Positions 17,008-26,518 of a stretch of DNA of 64,000 nt are shown one piece after another. Within the stretch, counting starts at the first letter, position 1. The number at the start of each line of letters is the position of its first letter. The DNA is taken from NCBI RefSeq assembly GCF_037963765.1, contig NZ_CP150166.1, forward strand, positions 186,001 through 250,000, written 5' to 3'. The DNA is from Sporosarcina sp. FSL W8-0480. Lineage in GTDB: Bacteria; Bacillota; Bacilli; Bacillales_A; Planococcaceae. The translations under genes and the position numbers were made by a program. The notes beneath the pieces are model-generated. The model had not been told where the DNA came from. It made no database searches and saw only the letters and a list, made by a program, of their open reading frames with translations.

Positions 17008-18050
17008 AGAATCTGTTCGGACGCAGCCTCTCATTAACCTTAATCTTCATCGCCATTACGGCACTTTATTTCTATCTAATCATCGACCTTCCGTTGGGTG
17101 AGGTCGGATTTCTCTTTTATGAAATCCAGTATGCGAACGTTCCGTTAGGTGCCTGGATTATTATCACATGCATAGCGCTTAGTAGTTGGATTGCCATCTG
17201 GATGGGAAGCATTGGCCGGTCGAAGGAAAAAGCGTTTGAGCAACAACTGACGGGATTGATTCAAAGTGAAGAACCGGTAAAAATCAGTAAAAAGTTTTCA
17301 CCTAAGATTGATAGAACGCTTGAGGACGTCTCCAATATTTTGATAACGCAGCGTAAAAGCTTACAGCGCATAACCGATGAACGGGCAGAAGCACAAGATA
17401 AATTAATACAAGAGCAGATTGTCCAGGAACGTCAGCGTCTTGCCCGGGAACTGCATGATTCCGTTTCTCAGCAGCTTTTTGCTGCATCGATGCTTATGTC
17501 CGCGATTAATGAGCAGGAGCATGAAAAGTCGATAGCGAAGCCACTTTTACAGGTGGAACGCATGGTGCAGCAGGCACAACTTGAGATGCGGGCGTTATTA
17601 CTTCATTTGCGACCAGCTGCCTTAAATGATAAATCACTCGCTGAAGGACTTGAGGAACTATTAGTCGAATTAAAAGAAAAGGTTTCGTTCGACATCCGAT
17701 ACCGATTGGAAGAGGTGTCGCTATCGAAGGGCGCAGAGGATCATTTATTCCGCATTGCGCAAGAAACGTTGTCGAATACATTGCGTCACGCACAGGCGAC
17801 GGAAGTCGATGTCCTTTTCGTTGAACGGGATGGATTGGCCATTTTCCGTGTTCAGGATAATGGCGTCGGGTTCCAGGAAACCGATAGTAAAGGCGGTTCT
17901 TACGGCTTGCAAAACGTAAAAGAGCGGGCGATTGAAATCGGTGGTACTTGTAAAATTGTTTCTGTACCTTCACAAGGTACGATTGTCGAAGTAAAATTGC
18001 CTACGAAAAAGGGGGATGAGTTGGGTGATTCGGATTCTATTAGCGGATGA
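17004..18050 (+). CDS. liaS: LiaS sensor histidine kinase (NarL type)
   Basis: 348 residues. Two membrane helices (about 10-28 and 48-70) with a very short extracellular loop, a HAMP-like linker, HisKA_3 with RQRLARELHDSVSQQLFA, and an HATPase domain with RIAQETLSNTLRHA and DNGVGFQ. This intramembrane-sensing design is typical of LiaS/VraS, which respond to lipid II-acting antibiotics. Overlaps liaF by four bases and liaR by 26. Confidence 0.92.
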   Translation: MKNLFGRSLSLTLIFIAITALYFYLIIDLPLGEVGFLFYEIQYANVPLGAWIIITCIALSSWIAIWMGSIGRSKEKAFEQQLTGLIQSEEPVKISKKFSPKIDRTLEDVSNILITQRKSLQRITDERAEAQDKLIQEQIVQERQRLARELHDSVSQQLFAASMLMSAINEQEHEKSIAKPLLQVERMVQQAQLEMRALLLHLRPAALNDKSLAEGLEELLVELKEKVSFDIRYRLEEVSLSKGAEDHLFRIAQETLSNTLRHAQATEVDVLFVERDGLAIFRVQDNGVGFQETDSKGGSYGLQNVKERAIEIGGTCKIVSVPSQGTIVEVKLPTKKGDELGDSDSISG

Positions 18051-18657
18051 TCATGAAATGGTGAGAATAGGCGTTTCCGCTTATTTACAGACGCAACCAG
18101 ATATGGAAGTCGTCGACGAGGCGGTCAATGGAAAAGAGGCCGTGGAAAAAGCTCTTGAGTTAAGGCCTGATATCATTTTAATGGATATGGTGATGCCGGA
18201 AATGAACGGCGCTGAGGCGACTGCGGCGATCATCAAGCAATGGCCAGAAGCGAAAATCGTTATTGTCACCAGTTTCTTGGATGACGATAAAGTATACCCC
18301 GCCCTCGAAGCTGGGGCAATTAGCTACATATTGAAGACATCCAATGCAAAACGAATTGCCGAAGCCATCCGTGACACTTTGAAGGGCCAGACCGTTTTGG
18401 AGCCAGAAGTGACATCGAAAATGATGCAGAAAATGAGGACCGGCAATTCGCATCGGTTGCATGATGATTTGACAGAGCGGGAGTTAGAGATTCTTCTTTT
18501 ACTCGCAAAAGGCAAAACGAATCAGGAGATTGCGGATGAGCTGTTTATTGCATTGAAAACCGTGAAGACGCATGTGAGTAATTTATTGTCGAAACTTGAA
18601 GTTCAGGATCGGACACAGGCGGTTATTTATGCGTTTAAGAATGATTTGGTGGAATGA
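18025..18657 (+). CDS. liaR: LiaR response regulator (NarL/LuxR type)
   Basis: 210 residues. Receiver with LADDHEMVR, acceptor Asp in DIILMDMVMPEMNG, and a LuxR-type helix-turn-helix (LTERELEILLLLAKGKTNQE, LFIALKTVKTHVSNLLSKL). The GTG at 18025 is eight bases after GGGGGATG and gives the usual MIRILLADDHE start; the ATG at 18016 abuts the ribosome site and is unlikely. It activates the lia promoter in known systems. Confidence 0.92.
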   Translation: MIRILLADDHEMVRIGVSAYLQTQPDMEVVDEAVNGKEAVEKALELRPDIILMDMVMPEMNGAEATAAIIKQWPEAKIVIVTSFLDDDKVYPALEAGAISYILKTSNAKRIAEAIRDTLKGQTVLEPEVTSKMMQKMRTGNSHRLHDDLTERELEILLLLAKGKTNQEIADELFIALKTVKTHVSNLLSKLEVQDRTQAVIYAFKNDLVE

Positions 18658-18660
18658 GTT

Positions 18661-18698
18661 AAGCTGCTTGCCATGAAATTGGCAAGCAGCTTTTTTAT
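18661..18698 (+). terminator. Terminator of the lia operon
   Basis: AAGCTGCTTGCC pairs with GGCAAGCAGCTT, followed by six T residues on the plus strand. Confidence 0.92.
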
Positions 18699-18700
18699 AA

Positions 18701-20521
18701 TTACTTATCAGGATTATTTCCACGGTTCGGATCATAAGGGTACTCTTCACCCGGATCCGTCGTATTGTATCCGTCCGTTTGATTGAAACGTGTTGGATCA
18801 TTTTCTTCAAAGGCATCAGATGTGTTTGAATCGGCTGGATCAGACAATGGAAGTTCATCTGAAAAAGTTTGACCCGTACGTGGTTCATAGTCTTGTTTAG
18901 TCGGATATCCATTGTTCCCAACTGGAGGGACATGGTCCTCTTTAGTCGTTTCATCCACGGCACGCTGTGCTTTATTCGCAGACCTCTTAGCCTCGCGCTT
19001 CATCTCACTCTTCTCCTGCTCCCATTTCTCTTTCGACACATCCGCCTCTTGCAAACTACCTTCCATTTTCGTCAAATATCGGGAGGCATGTTCACGTCCG
19101 CCTAAACCGAATGCGAGCCCGAATGCGAGTGCAGCACCTCCAAGAATGAGGATGAATGCCGCATTGATGATGGCTGGCGCAATACCTAACTGGCTCAACG
19201 CCATGAAGAACGCGAACGCCAAAATCGCATATTTCGCTACATATCGCAAAACATGTGGCGACCCTGATTTCGTTGTGAGGATGCTTCCGACAAATTTCTC
19301 AGATAGGTTCGCTAACCAGAATCCGATCGCCAAGATGACGACTGCCGCAACGACCATCGGCAAGTATGCGAAAATACCAGTTGCTAATGTCACCATGAAC
19401 GTCAAGTTCAGTAGCTGTAGTGCTTCAACAACGAACAGTAAGATGACGATCACTTGAACAATCGTTCCAATGATTTGGGAGAATGAAGGCGTTGTTGCTT
19501 TAGAGCGTACACCCATCTTCCCGAAAATCGAGTTGATCCCCAAATTATCGAGTAACGAAATGACGATACCCTTTACCCATTTCGCCAAATAAATTCCGAC
19601 AAGTACAAGTACAATGGCGACAGCAATTTTCGGCAGCATTGTCATAATGTCATTTAACATGGCGATTGCCGGTTGCGAAATACCTTCCAAATCCAGTACT
19701 TCAAGTGCGGAAATCGTTACAGGGATCATAATCAGAACAAAAACGATTGTGCCGACAATGCCCGAAATACTTGTTGATTTCCCTTGTCCTGAAGAAAGCT
19801 TTAACTTATGCGAGAACCGGTCGACGCCAACCGACTCAAGCAGCTTCGTAACAATCGTTCGGATGATTTTTGCGACCACCCAGCCAACTGCGAAGATTAA
19901 CGCTGCTCCGACAAGTTTCGGAATGAAATTCATGAAGCTTGAAAGCATTCCCTCGAATGGACCACTAATTCCGCTTAGACCGAGGGCGTGCAATACAGCT
20001 GGTACGAAGAGCAACAATACTACGTAAAATGCAATGTTCGCTGCAGTTTCGACCCATTTCGACTTATCGATTTCATCAGGGGATGCCCCTACCTTCGAGA
20101 CATATTTGTTTAGCTTCATCTTGCCTCCGAGTGCCAAAATTACCTTTTTGACAATCAATGCAAGAACCCACGCAAGTAGCAAGATTAGCCCAGCTTTCAA
20201 GATGCTGAGAACCGCCCCGCCAATTCCCGAATACATCGTCATGAAAGGCGAAGCGATCATGGATGCATTCATGATGTTAAAGAAAAGAAGGAAAGCAAGT
20301 AAGAGGATTCCAAAGAAAACTACTTTACTGATGATCTTCTCGACATTCCATTTTCCGTCTTTAACATCTAATCGTTCATTGACTCTCGATTTCTTCAATC
20401 GTTTGCTGACTGCGTTCTCGACCGCTTTTGCTATGAAGAAGCCGATGAGCAATACGACTAAACCGAGAATCAATTCCGGCAGATAGCTAAGCATGTTTGT
20501 AAAATACATATCTCTGTACAT
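18701..20521 (-). CDS. Multi-helix mechanosensitive-channel-related membrane protein
   Basis: 606 residues with about twelve hydrophobic helices in repeated pairs. It shows the conserved-helix repeat of CmpX-type MscS relatives (LPELILGLVVLLIGFFIAKA, FIPKLVGAALIFAVGWVVAK, LPKIAVAIVLVLVGIYLAKW, LPMVVAAVVILAIGFWLANL), then GGAALAFGLAFGLGGREHA, the region MscS proteins use as pore. The last 100 residues are charged and disordered, holding ELPLSDPADSN, which recurs in the small protein at 25295-25627. The start at 20521 follows GGAGG. Channel function is inferred, not shown. Confidence 0.8.
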   Translation of the reverse strand: MYRDMYFTNMLSYLPELILGLVVLLIGFFIAKAVENAVSKRLKKSRVNERLDVKDGKWNVEKIISKVVFFGILLLAFLLFFNIMNASMIASPFMTMYSGIGGAVLSILKAGLILLLAWVLALIVKKVILALGGKMKLNKYVSKVGASPDEIDKSKWVETAANIAFYVVLLLFVPAVLHALGLSGISGPFEGMLSSFMNFIPKLVGAALIFAVGWVVAKIIRTIVTKLLESVGVDRFSHKLKLSSGQGKSTSISGIVGTIVFVLIMIPVTISALEVLDLEGISQPAIAMLNDIMTMLPKIAVAIVLVLVGIYLAKWVKGIVISLLDNLGINSIFGKMGVRSKATTPSFSQIIGTIVQVIVILLFVVEALQLLNLTFMVTLATGIFAYLPMVVAAVVILAIGFWLANLSEKFVGSILTTKSGSPHVLRYVAKYAILAFAFFMALSQLGIAPAIINAAFILILGGAALAFGLAFGLGGREHASRYLTKMEGSLQEADVSKEKWEQEKSEMKREAKRSANKAQRAVDETTKEDHVPPVGNNGYPTKQDYEPRTGQTFSDELPLSDPADSNTSDAFEENDPTRFNQTDGYNTTDPGEEYPYDPNRGNNPDK

Positions 20522-20633
20522 TCCGCGTCCTCCAATCAATTAGGTAATCTATTAGTGACTATTCCTATTAATGGGGAGGAGTAAACCTATTAGTCTATAG
20601 AAGGCTTGAGCGCGGGGAACAAATTTTATTCAA

Positions 20634-20677
20634 ATAAAAAACAGGCGAAGGAAAACACTATACTCCCCCCGCCTGCC
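20634..20677 (-). terminator. Terminator of the RND pump gene
   Basis: CAGGCG pairs with CGCCTG around a 22-base loop, followed on the minus strand by six T residues. Confidence 0.65.
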
Positions 20678-20687
20678 CTATTCATTT

Positions 20688-23600
20688 TCAATCCTCTTCC
20701 AAATCCAAACGATTCTTCTTGAACATCTTCGACAAGATTTCATAAACAATCGGCACAACAATCAGCGTCAGCAATGTTGAACTGATCAAACCGCCGATTA
20801 CTGTGATTCCCAATCCTTTTGAAATCAAACCGCCGCCTGCTCCATTCCCGATTGCCAATGGAATGAGGGCACCGATTGTCGCGATTGCCGTCATAAGGAT
20901 CGGACGTAAACGTGTTGCGCCCGCTTCAAGTACAGCTTCACGCATTTTCAAACCAGTACGTTCCATCCGGATGATTCGGTCCACGAGTACGATTGCGTTC
21001 GTGACCACGATACCGATCAACATCAAGAGACCCATCATGACCGGAACGGAAATCGTTTCACCCGCAATCAGCAATCCAACAAACGATCCGATGACCGCAA
21101 ACGGAAGCGAGAATAGAATCGCAAACGGCGCGACACCTTCACGGAATGTGACGACTAAGATGAAGTAGACAATCGCGACCGCAGCAATCATTGCAATACC
21201 AAGCTGAGTGAATGCCTCTTCCATGTCAGCCGCAACACCAGCCGTATCGACAGACACGCCTTTCGGCAACTTCTGCTTATCGATTGCTTTATCAACTTCA
21301 GACGTTGCTTTAGAAACATCTGCGTCAACTAACTTACCTGTTACAGAAGCATAGAACTGACCTTTGCTTCGGGAAAGCGTATTGAACGTAGATCCTTTTT
21401 CAACTTCTACTAAATCTGAAAGCTTCATCGTAGTTCCTAATGCAGTAGGAATCTCAGTTGCCATTAATTCATCAATCGATTTCGGTTGTTCTGCTGCCTT
21501 CTGCTTCACGACAACTTCCAACTCATTACGATCTTTACCGATTGTCGTTACGACTTCTTGCGTTCTTGATGGACTAAGCATCATGATGATTTGCCCTGTC
21601 GTCAATCCGTATTGCAACAGCTCATCTTGAGTGGTTTTCAGCGTGTATTGAACGTAAGCATCTTCAGCACTTGAAGAAACGTCCTCAATACCTTTTGTTT
21701 CGCCTACAACTTTTTCGACCTGTTGAACGGCTTCCTTCAGGCTGCTTAAATCTTCACTATAGAACGTGTAGCTAATTTCATTTGTAGCCATTCCCATGGA
21801 GCTGAAATTTTGGCTCTTCCATTCTCCGGACTGGCCAATATTAAATACATAGTCTTCAATTTCTTTACGAACTTCCTGGAAGTTCTCCATATCCGGATCA
21901 AAGATCAGGTACATCAATGCACCGTTCGATCCTCCGCCCATCATTGCTGTCATCGGATCAGCACTGTCCATGATGGATAATTGAACGATATCAATATCCT
22001 TACGTTTAAGCATTTCCTTTTCGACAACTTCGACGTTTGCCATCGTTTCATCTTGAAGCTCGCCCGTTGCCGGTGTATACGTAATGTACATTACTTTTTC
22101 TTCATCGCTTCCCAAGAAACTGAAACCGATTAACGGCATCAACCCTAAGCTGCCCGCCAATAGAACGATAGAAATGATTGACGTAATGACTTTATGGTTC
22201 AGCGTCCAAGATAGGACACGTTTATATCCATTCGCCATTTTACCAGCCTCTTTATGCTGGCTATCCGTCTTTTCACCATACAGCTTTTTCTTGAATAGGA
22301 AATGTGATAATGCTGGTACGATTGTAATTGCAACAAGCAACGAGGCACCAAGAGCAAATGTCATCGTCAGTGCAAACGGCATGAACAACTCGCCGACCAT
22401 ACCGCCGACGAAGATAAGCGGTGCAAATACCGCAACAGTTACGAGTGTTGAGGACATGATCGGTTTAAACATTTCAATTGTCGCTTCGCGAATCAATGCA
22501 CGACCTGATAGCTTTTCAGTTTTCAAATGCAACCGTCGGTATATATTTTCCACAACGACAATCGAGTCATCGATAACCCGCCCAATTGCAACTGTAATCG
22601 CACCAAGCGTCATAATATTAAGAGTGATATCTAACCAATTTAGCAGTAAAAGTGCCATGAATACTGAAACTGGAATTGAAACGATTGAGATGATTGTTGA
22701 CTTGAAATCACGCAAGAATAGTAAAATGATCAAAACCGCAATCAATCCACCGAAAAGCGCTTTCTCTACCATTGTAGAAACAGAGGCTTCGATAGGCTCA
22801 CCTTGGTCAAGCGAAATATCAACTACAAGACCATCAATCGCCTTCTCCTCGTCCTTCATCAACTTCTTCACATTATTAACAACATCAACAGTGTTAGCAC
22901 GTTGGCCTTTGACAATTTGAATGGCAATCGCATTTTCACCATTTGTACGTGAAATCGACTTCACCCTGCCCACTTTCTCTACTGTTGCGATATCGCCTAA
23001 TTTCACGAATGGCGAAGGACTATCTTCTGTAGGCGTGACAGGAATAAGCATGCCTTTCAATTCCTCAATTGTCATGAACTTCCCGTCTACTGCGACAGCC
23101 TGCTCGCCTTCTTCAAATTCATAAAGACCGAGTGAAACTTCCATATTGCCCGCTTGAAGCATTTGCTTGACTGTATCTTCAGTCAAACCTAACTGAGCCA
23201 TTTTTTCTTCATCATACGTTAATTGAACTTCTTCGATATGCTGTCCTGAGATTGTTGCCGACGCTACTCCATCTAATTTCTCGATTTTCGGTAGCAAGAT
23301 ATCTTCAACTGTGGAAGTCAATTCTACGATATCTTCTGTTGTACTACTTACGCTTAATGCTACGACAGGCATCATATTCATGCTAATCGCAGTGATGATT
23401 GGTTCCTGAGCACCTTCAGGCAAAGTTAATGAATCCATAGCGGATGCCAATGCCCGCTTCGCCTCATCCATATCAATCCCATATTCATATTCCACTTGAA
23501 TGCTTGCCATATTGGAATTTGAATTGGAGTAAACCGATTTGACATGGTCTAAGTTTTCAACAGCCCTTTCGATAGGTATCGAAACTTCATCCATAACTTG

Positions 23601-23774
23601 CTCAGGAGTTGCACCTGGATAGACACCCATGACCATTAAGTACGGTATCGAAATATCTGGCAATGTCTCTGTTTTCATCTGTGTTGCGGAATAGACTCCC
23701 GACACGGTAATGATAATAGTAAGCAACCAAACTGCTAATTTATTCTTTAGAACAAAATTGACTAAACCTTTCAC
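20688..23774 (-). CDS. RND-family efflux pump (AcrB/SwrC type)
   Basis: 1028-residue proton-driven exporter of the AcrB/MMPL-like class, resembling B. subtilis SwrC. Twelve helices and two large extracellular loops. The proton-relay Asp pair is in AIGRVIDDSIVVVENIYRR; the second half has IGIVVTNAIVLVDRI. MKTETLPDISIPYLMVMG and VYPGATPEQVMDEVSIPIE are family signatures. The GTG at 23774 follows GGGAAGG; an ATG eight codons upstream has no spacing for it. Divergent TetR gene and an operator in the promoter spacer point to drug- or detergent-inducible export. No periplasmic adaptor is encoded next to it. Confidence 0.93.
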   Translation of the reverse strand: MKGLVNFVLKNKLAVWLLTIIITVSGVYSATQMKTETLPDISIPYLMVMGVYPGATPEQVMDEVSIPIERAVENLDHVKSVYSNSNSNMASIQVEYEYGIDMDEAKRALASAMDSLTLPEGAQEPIITAISMNMMPVVALSVSSTTEDIVELTSTVEDILLPKIEKLDGVASATISGQHIEEVQLTYDEEKMAQLGLTEDTVKQMLQAGNMEVSLGLYEFEEGEQAVAVDGKFMTIEELKGMLIPVTPTEDSPSPFVKLGDIATVEKVGRVKSISRTNGENAIAIQIVKGQRANTVDVVNNVKKLMKDEEKAIDGLVVDISLDQGEPIEASVSTMVEKALFGGLIAVLIILLFLRDFKSTIISIVSIPVSVFMALLLLNWLDITLNIMTLGAITVAIGRVIDDSIVVVENIYRRLHLKTEKLSGRALIREATIEMFKPIMSSTLVTVAVFAPLIFVGGMVGELFMPFALTMTFALGASLLVAITIVPALSHFLFKKKLYGEKTDSQHKEAGKMANGYKRVLSWTLNHKVITSIISIVLLAGSLGLMPLIGFSFLGSDEEKVMYITYTPATGELQDETMANVEVVEKEMLKRKDIDIVQLSIMDSADPMTAMMGGGSNGALMYLIFDPDMENFQEVRKEIEDYVFNIGQSGEWKSQNFSSMGMATNEISYTFYSEDLSSLKEAVQQVEKVVGETKGIEDVSSSAEDAYVQYTLKTTQDELLQYGLTTGQIIMMLSPSRTQEVVTTIGKDRNELEVVVKQKAAEQPKSIDELMATEIPTALGTTMKLSDLVEVEKGSTFNTLSRSKGQFYASVTGKLVDADVSKATSEVDKAIDKQKLPKGVSVDTAGVAADMEEAFTQLGIAMIAAVAIVYFILVVTFREGVAPFAILFSLPFAVIGSFVGLLIAGETISVPVMMGLLMLIGIVVTNAIVLVDRIIRMERTGLKMREAVLEAGATRLRPILMTAIATIGALIPLAIGNGAGGGLISKGLGITVIGGLISSTLLTLIVVPIVYEILSKMFKKNRLDLEED

Positions 23775-23815
23775 CCTTACACCTTCCCTATTTGACAAAT
23801 TGGACTCTGTTTTTT

Positions 23816-23844
23816 ATAGTAATGACTAACCGGTCAATTGTCAA
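23816..23844 (-). promoter_or_regulatory. RND pump promoter with TetR-type operator in spacer
   Basis: On the minus strand, TTGACA (23844-23839), 17 bp, TACTAT (23821-23816). The imperfect palindrome TGACCGGTTAGTCA (23836-23823) fills the spacer, where a bound TetR dimer would exclude polymerase. Operator assignment is inferred from position and symmetry. Confidence 0.65.
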
Positions 23845-23872
23845 TTGAAATACATAGGAGCGATTCGAATAT

Positions 23873-24709
23873 ATGGCGAAAAAACAACTAATTATGGAAA
23901 AGGCTTTGGAACTTTTTGCGAAGCAAGGATTCGAAGCGACATCTGTACAGCAAATAACGGACCATTGCGGCATCTCCAAAGGGGCTTTCTATTTGTCATT
24001 CAAATCGAAGGATGAACTGATTGTTGGATTGATTGATCACTTCTTAAAGGAGTTCACCTCAGATATTGACTACGTAGTCAACCATACAAAGAACAATGGG
24101 GATCTGCTTTATAACTTTTACTATACGTCGTTTAATTCGTTTCAAAAACACTCCGACTTCGCAAAAATTCTCATGAAGGAATTAATGCAGTCGTTTGATG
24201 AAGAGCTTTTTTCCAAATTTCACACGTATAACAAGTCGTTGGAGACAGTGATTATGGCAATGATTGAACGACTTTACGAAGAAACAGATGAGTATTTGAA
24301 ATTCGATTTGGCTTTTTGCATTAAAGGCTTTTTGAAAACATATTCCGAATTAATACTGCTCTATAAATTCCCATTGGATATGGACCTATTAATTCGTTCC
24401 CTTGTTGAAAAGACAAATCTCCTTGCTAAAAACATGACGATTTCTTTCATTTCGGATGATTTGATAGAGGCTCTTGACCAACCTGTAAATGAGGAGCTAC
24501 CTTTAGAGAAAATTATTGAAATCGTGGAGAAGAACATTGAGGATATGGAGGATTCCATCGAAAAGGAGTCGTTGATCTTACTAAAGCAAGAATTGTCGAA
24601 GCGTACGTTACCTCATGCAATCTTAATGGGTTTATTGGCAAACATTCAGCACCACCCTCACTGCAAATGGTCCGCTTATATACTGCGGAAACATTTTGAT
24701 AGTAAATAA
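23873..24709 (+). CDS. TetR-family repressor of the RND pump
   Basis: 278 residues, longer than the usual 190-210. N-terminal TetR helix-turn-helix in residues 5-50 (TSVQQITDHCGISKGAFYLS, FKSKDEL). The ligand domain follows, with an extra C-terminal segment of about 70 residues that is acidic then basic (EKIIEIVEKNIEDMEDSIEK). It is divergent from the RND pump with 98 bp between starts. The YerO/SwrC pair of B. subtilis has the same arrangement, so local repression is likely. The ligand is unknown. Confidence 0.9.
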   Translation: MAKKQLIMEKALELFAKQGFEATSVQQITDHCGISKGAFYLSFKSKDELIVGLIDHFLKEFTSDIDYVVNHTKNNGDLLYNFYYTSFNSFQKHSDFAKILMKELMQSFDEELFSKFHTYNKSLETVIMAMIERLYEETDEYLKFDLAFCIKGFLKTYSELILLYKFPLDMDLLIRSLVEKTNLLAKNMTISFISDDLIEALDQPVNEELPLEKIIEIVEKNIEDMEDSIEKESLILLKQELSKRTLPHAILMGLLANIQHHPHCKWSAYILRKHFDSK

Positions 24710-24745
24710 AAAACGCTTTGGTTCAATTTCCAAAGCGTTTTTCCT
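24709..24745. terminator. Bidirectional terminator between tetR and dinB
   Basis: AAAACGCTTTGG pairs with CCAAAGCGTTTT around an eight-base loop, with A/T runs on both sides. Confidence 0.9.
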
Positions 24746-24755
24746 TTATTTATAT

Positions 24756-25220
24756 TTATTCTCCAATCGCTCGGTTTAGTCCATGAATGACGCCTGCATG
24801 AAGTCCCTCATGCCAAAGAGCGAACTGAATGACCGCATCGACTGTACCCATCGTTAACATATCACCAATTTTGAGAGGTTCAGGCAACACTTCATCAAGC
24901 TTTCCTTCCAATTCACCAACAATGCGAGGCAACTGTTCCTGTAATGCAGCTATCAATTCCTCTTTTAAAGGGGCTTGACCTTCCCACTCTGCAGGACTTG
25001 TCCCCCTGACAAAGAAGGTTTGCCATTCTTGGTAATGCGGTTCATATGATGGTATTACCATCGAAGTGAAATTTTCTAATGTACAATAAACATGTCCGAC
25101 ATTCCATCGTACCGTATTATTGAACCCTTTTGGCTGCACGTCCCATACGTCATCATTCACTTGCGATAGACGCCCCATCGTATAAATTCTCGCAAACTTC
25201 AATTGCTCAATCGTTTTCAT
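24756..25220 (-). CDS. DinB-family protein
   Basis: 154 residues forming the four-helix bundle of the DinB/YfiT superfamily. The metal-type histidines are visible in WNVGHVYCTLENF and in ALWHEGLHAGVIHGL. Many relatives are thiol-dependent (bacillithiol) transferases; the substrate here is unknown. I start at the ATG at 25220, seven bases after AAAGGGGG; the ATG two codons earlier is too close to that site. Single gene between two terminators or promoters. Confidence 0.82.
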   Translation of the reverse strand: MKTIEQLKFARIYTMGRLSQVNDDVWDVQPKGFNNTVRWNVGHVYCTLENFTSMVIPSYEPHYQEWQTFFVRGTSPAEWEGQAPLKEELIAALQEQLPRIVGELEGKLDEVLPEPLKIGDMLTMGTVDAVIQFALWHEGLHAGVIHGLNRAIGE

Positions 25221-25294
25221 TTCCATTCCCCCTTTTCTTCATCATACTAAAAAGGGTATGAAAAGAAAAAGCGGGTATCCTTAAAGGAGTCCGC

Positions 25295-25627
25295 TTATAA
25301 AAGATCTATCGGTTTGTCATTTCTCTTTTGGCTATTCCATTTTTCTCTGGTTACGCTGTCGAATTCCCTATTTTCAATTGGCATCCTTACAGACACTTCA
25401 TGATCCATTACTTCGAATTCATTGACCAAAGGCTTATTTTCGCTAAAAGCAGAAGGATCATCCATGCCAATTCTGTCTTGTGCGTTCTTACGGAATTCTT
25501 TCGTAAAGTTCGAGTCAGCAGGATCCGCTAAAGGTAATTCATACGCTGGTCCAACCCCTTTTCCGGGATGTAAAATCTTTGGTTCCAAATCCTTTTTATT
25601 CGGATATTTACCATCAATGATCGTCAT
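25295..25627 (-). CDS. Small acidic/basic soluble protein, unknown function
   Basis: 110 residues with no signal peptide or membrane helix, rich in Asp, Glu, Lys and Pro and probably largely disordered. The segment YPNKKDLEP followed by ELPLADPADSN matches the tail of the MscS-related protein at 18701 (YPTKQDYEP, ELPLSDPADSN). The start at 25627 follows AAGGAGG; nine extra upstream codons contain that ribosome site. Small, soluble, disordered proteins of this composition occur among spore and stress proteins, but I cannot assign it. Confidence 0.7.
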   Translation of the reverse strand: MTIIDGKYPNKKDLEPKILHPGKGVGPAYELPLADPADSNFTKEFRKNAQDRIGMDDPSAFSENKPLVNEFEVMDHEVSVRMPIENREFDSVTREKWNSQKRNDKPIDLL

Positions 25628-25811
25628 ATGGATTCCTCCTTTTTCTCCCTTCAAACACGGAAATCCCGCGCTTGGCGAGAGGTGGTTTTTATCTATTCCC
25701 TTTCGAATTAAAACCTAAACCTCTTTTTTAAATTTTTCTAAGAGGGAACATCATTTGCTGTTTCACGTCCAGACTACATATGAAAACGGCAAAAAGTTGA
25801 GAGGTAATTAT

Positions 25812-26462
25812 ATGCAAAAATGGTTCGGAGCTACCTTTCCTGTTTTTTGCATTTTGCTTTTGTTATGGATTGAGCAAAGTGTTGACGTTTCATATGGCGT
25901 CAAAACGGCGGCAAAGGTCATACTATTCTTAGGAATCCCTTTCATGTTCTTCCGCTCCACAAAATTTATTTTCCTTCGGTTCAAGAAAACTGATCGAAAA
26001 AGTATAAGGCATGCCTTCATTTTAGGGATTTCAGTAATGGCAACCATTATTGGCGCATTCCTATTTTTTCAAGATCTTATCGACATCACTTCGTTGCGGG
26101 ACGACTTGCTACAATCCGGTATCACGCCTGCTGTGTTTCCATTCATCGCACTTTATATTCTGCTCGGAAACTCAATTATTGAAGAGTTCTTTTTCCGGGG
26201 ACTATTACCGCACTTATTCGGCCGTGGCGCCATGCGTTTCATCCTGCCTCCGTTCTTTTTCGCCATTTATCATATCGCTATCTTCCTGCCATGGTTTACG
26301 CTACCAATTTTACTTTTGGCAGTCGGGGGACTTTGGACAGGCGGGTTAATCTTTCAAATTGCGAATGAAAAATCCCATACCATCCTGCCGTCTTGGATCA
26401 TACATATGTTTGCGGATCTCGGCATATTACTTATTGGGGTATATATCATTTACTTTTATTAA
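25812..26462 (+). CDS. CPBP-family intramembrane metalloprotease
   Basis: 216 residues with about six helices. It has the Abi/CPBP motifs: IIEEFFFRGLL (paired Glu and Arg), FAIYHIAIFLPW and the distal IIHMFADLG. These glutamate/histidine-type proteases cleave prenylated or membrane substrates; some are bacteriocin self-immunity proteins. Start at 25812 behind GAGAGG; an upstream in-frame ATG lacks one. Converges on the histidine kinase gene. Confidence 0.82.
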   Translation: MQKWFGATFPVFCILLLLWIEQSVDVSYGVKTAAKVILFLGIPFMFFRSTKFIFLRFKKTDRKSIRHAFILGISVMATIIGAFLFFQDLIDITSLRDDLLQSGITPAVFPFIALYILLGNSIIEEFFFRGLLPHLFGRGAMRFILPPFFFAIYHIAIFLPWFTLPILLLAVGGLWTGGLIFQIANEKSHTILPSWIIHMFADLGILLIGVYIIYFY

Positions 26463-26472
26463 GTAAAACCTA

Positions 26473-26513
26473 AAAAATCCGCATGCCCACCAAGTTCCCC
26501 GGCAAGCATGCGA
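26473..26513 (-). terminator. Terminator of the second two-component operon
   Basis: TTCGCATGC pairs with GCATGCGGA, followed by six T residues on the minus strand. Confidence 0.75.
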
Positions 26514-26518
26514 ATTTA

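Noticed and set aside
18583..18963. 126-codon minus-strand frame
   Set aside because: It is a shadow of liaR and of the MscS-related gene's end, in another frame, with no start signal.
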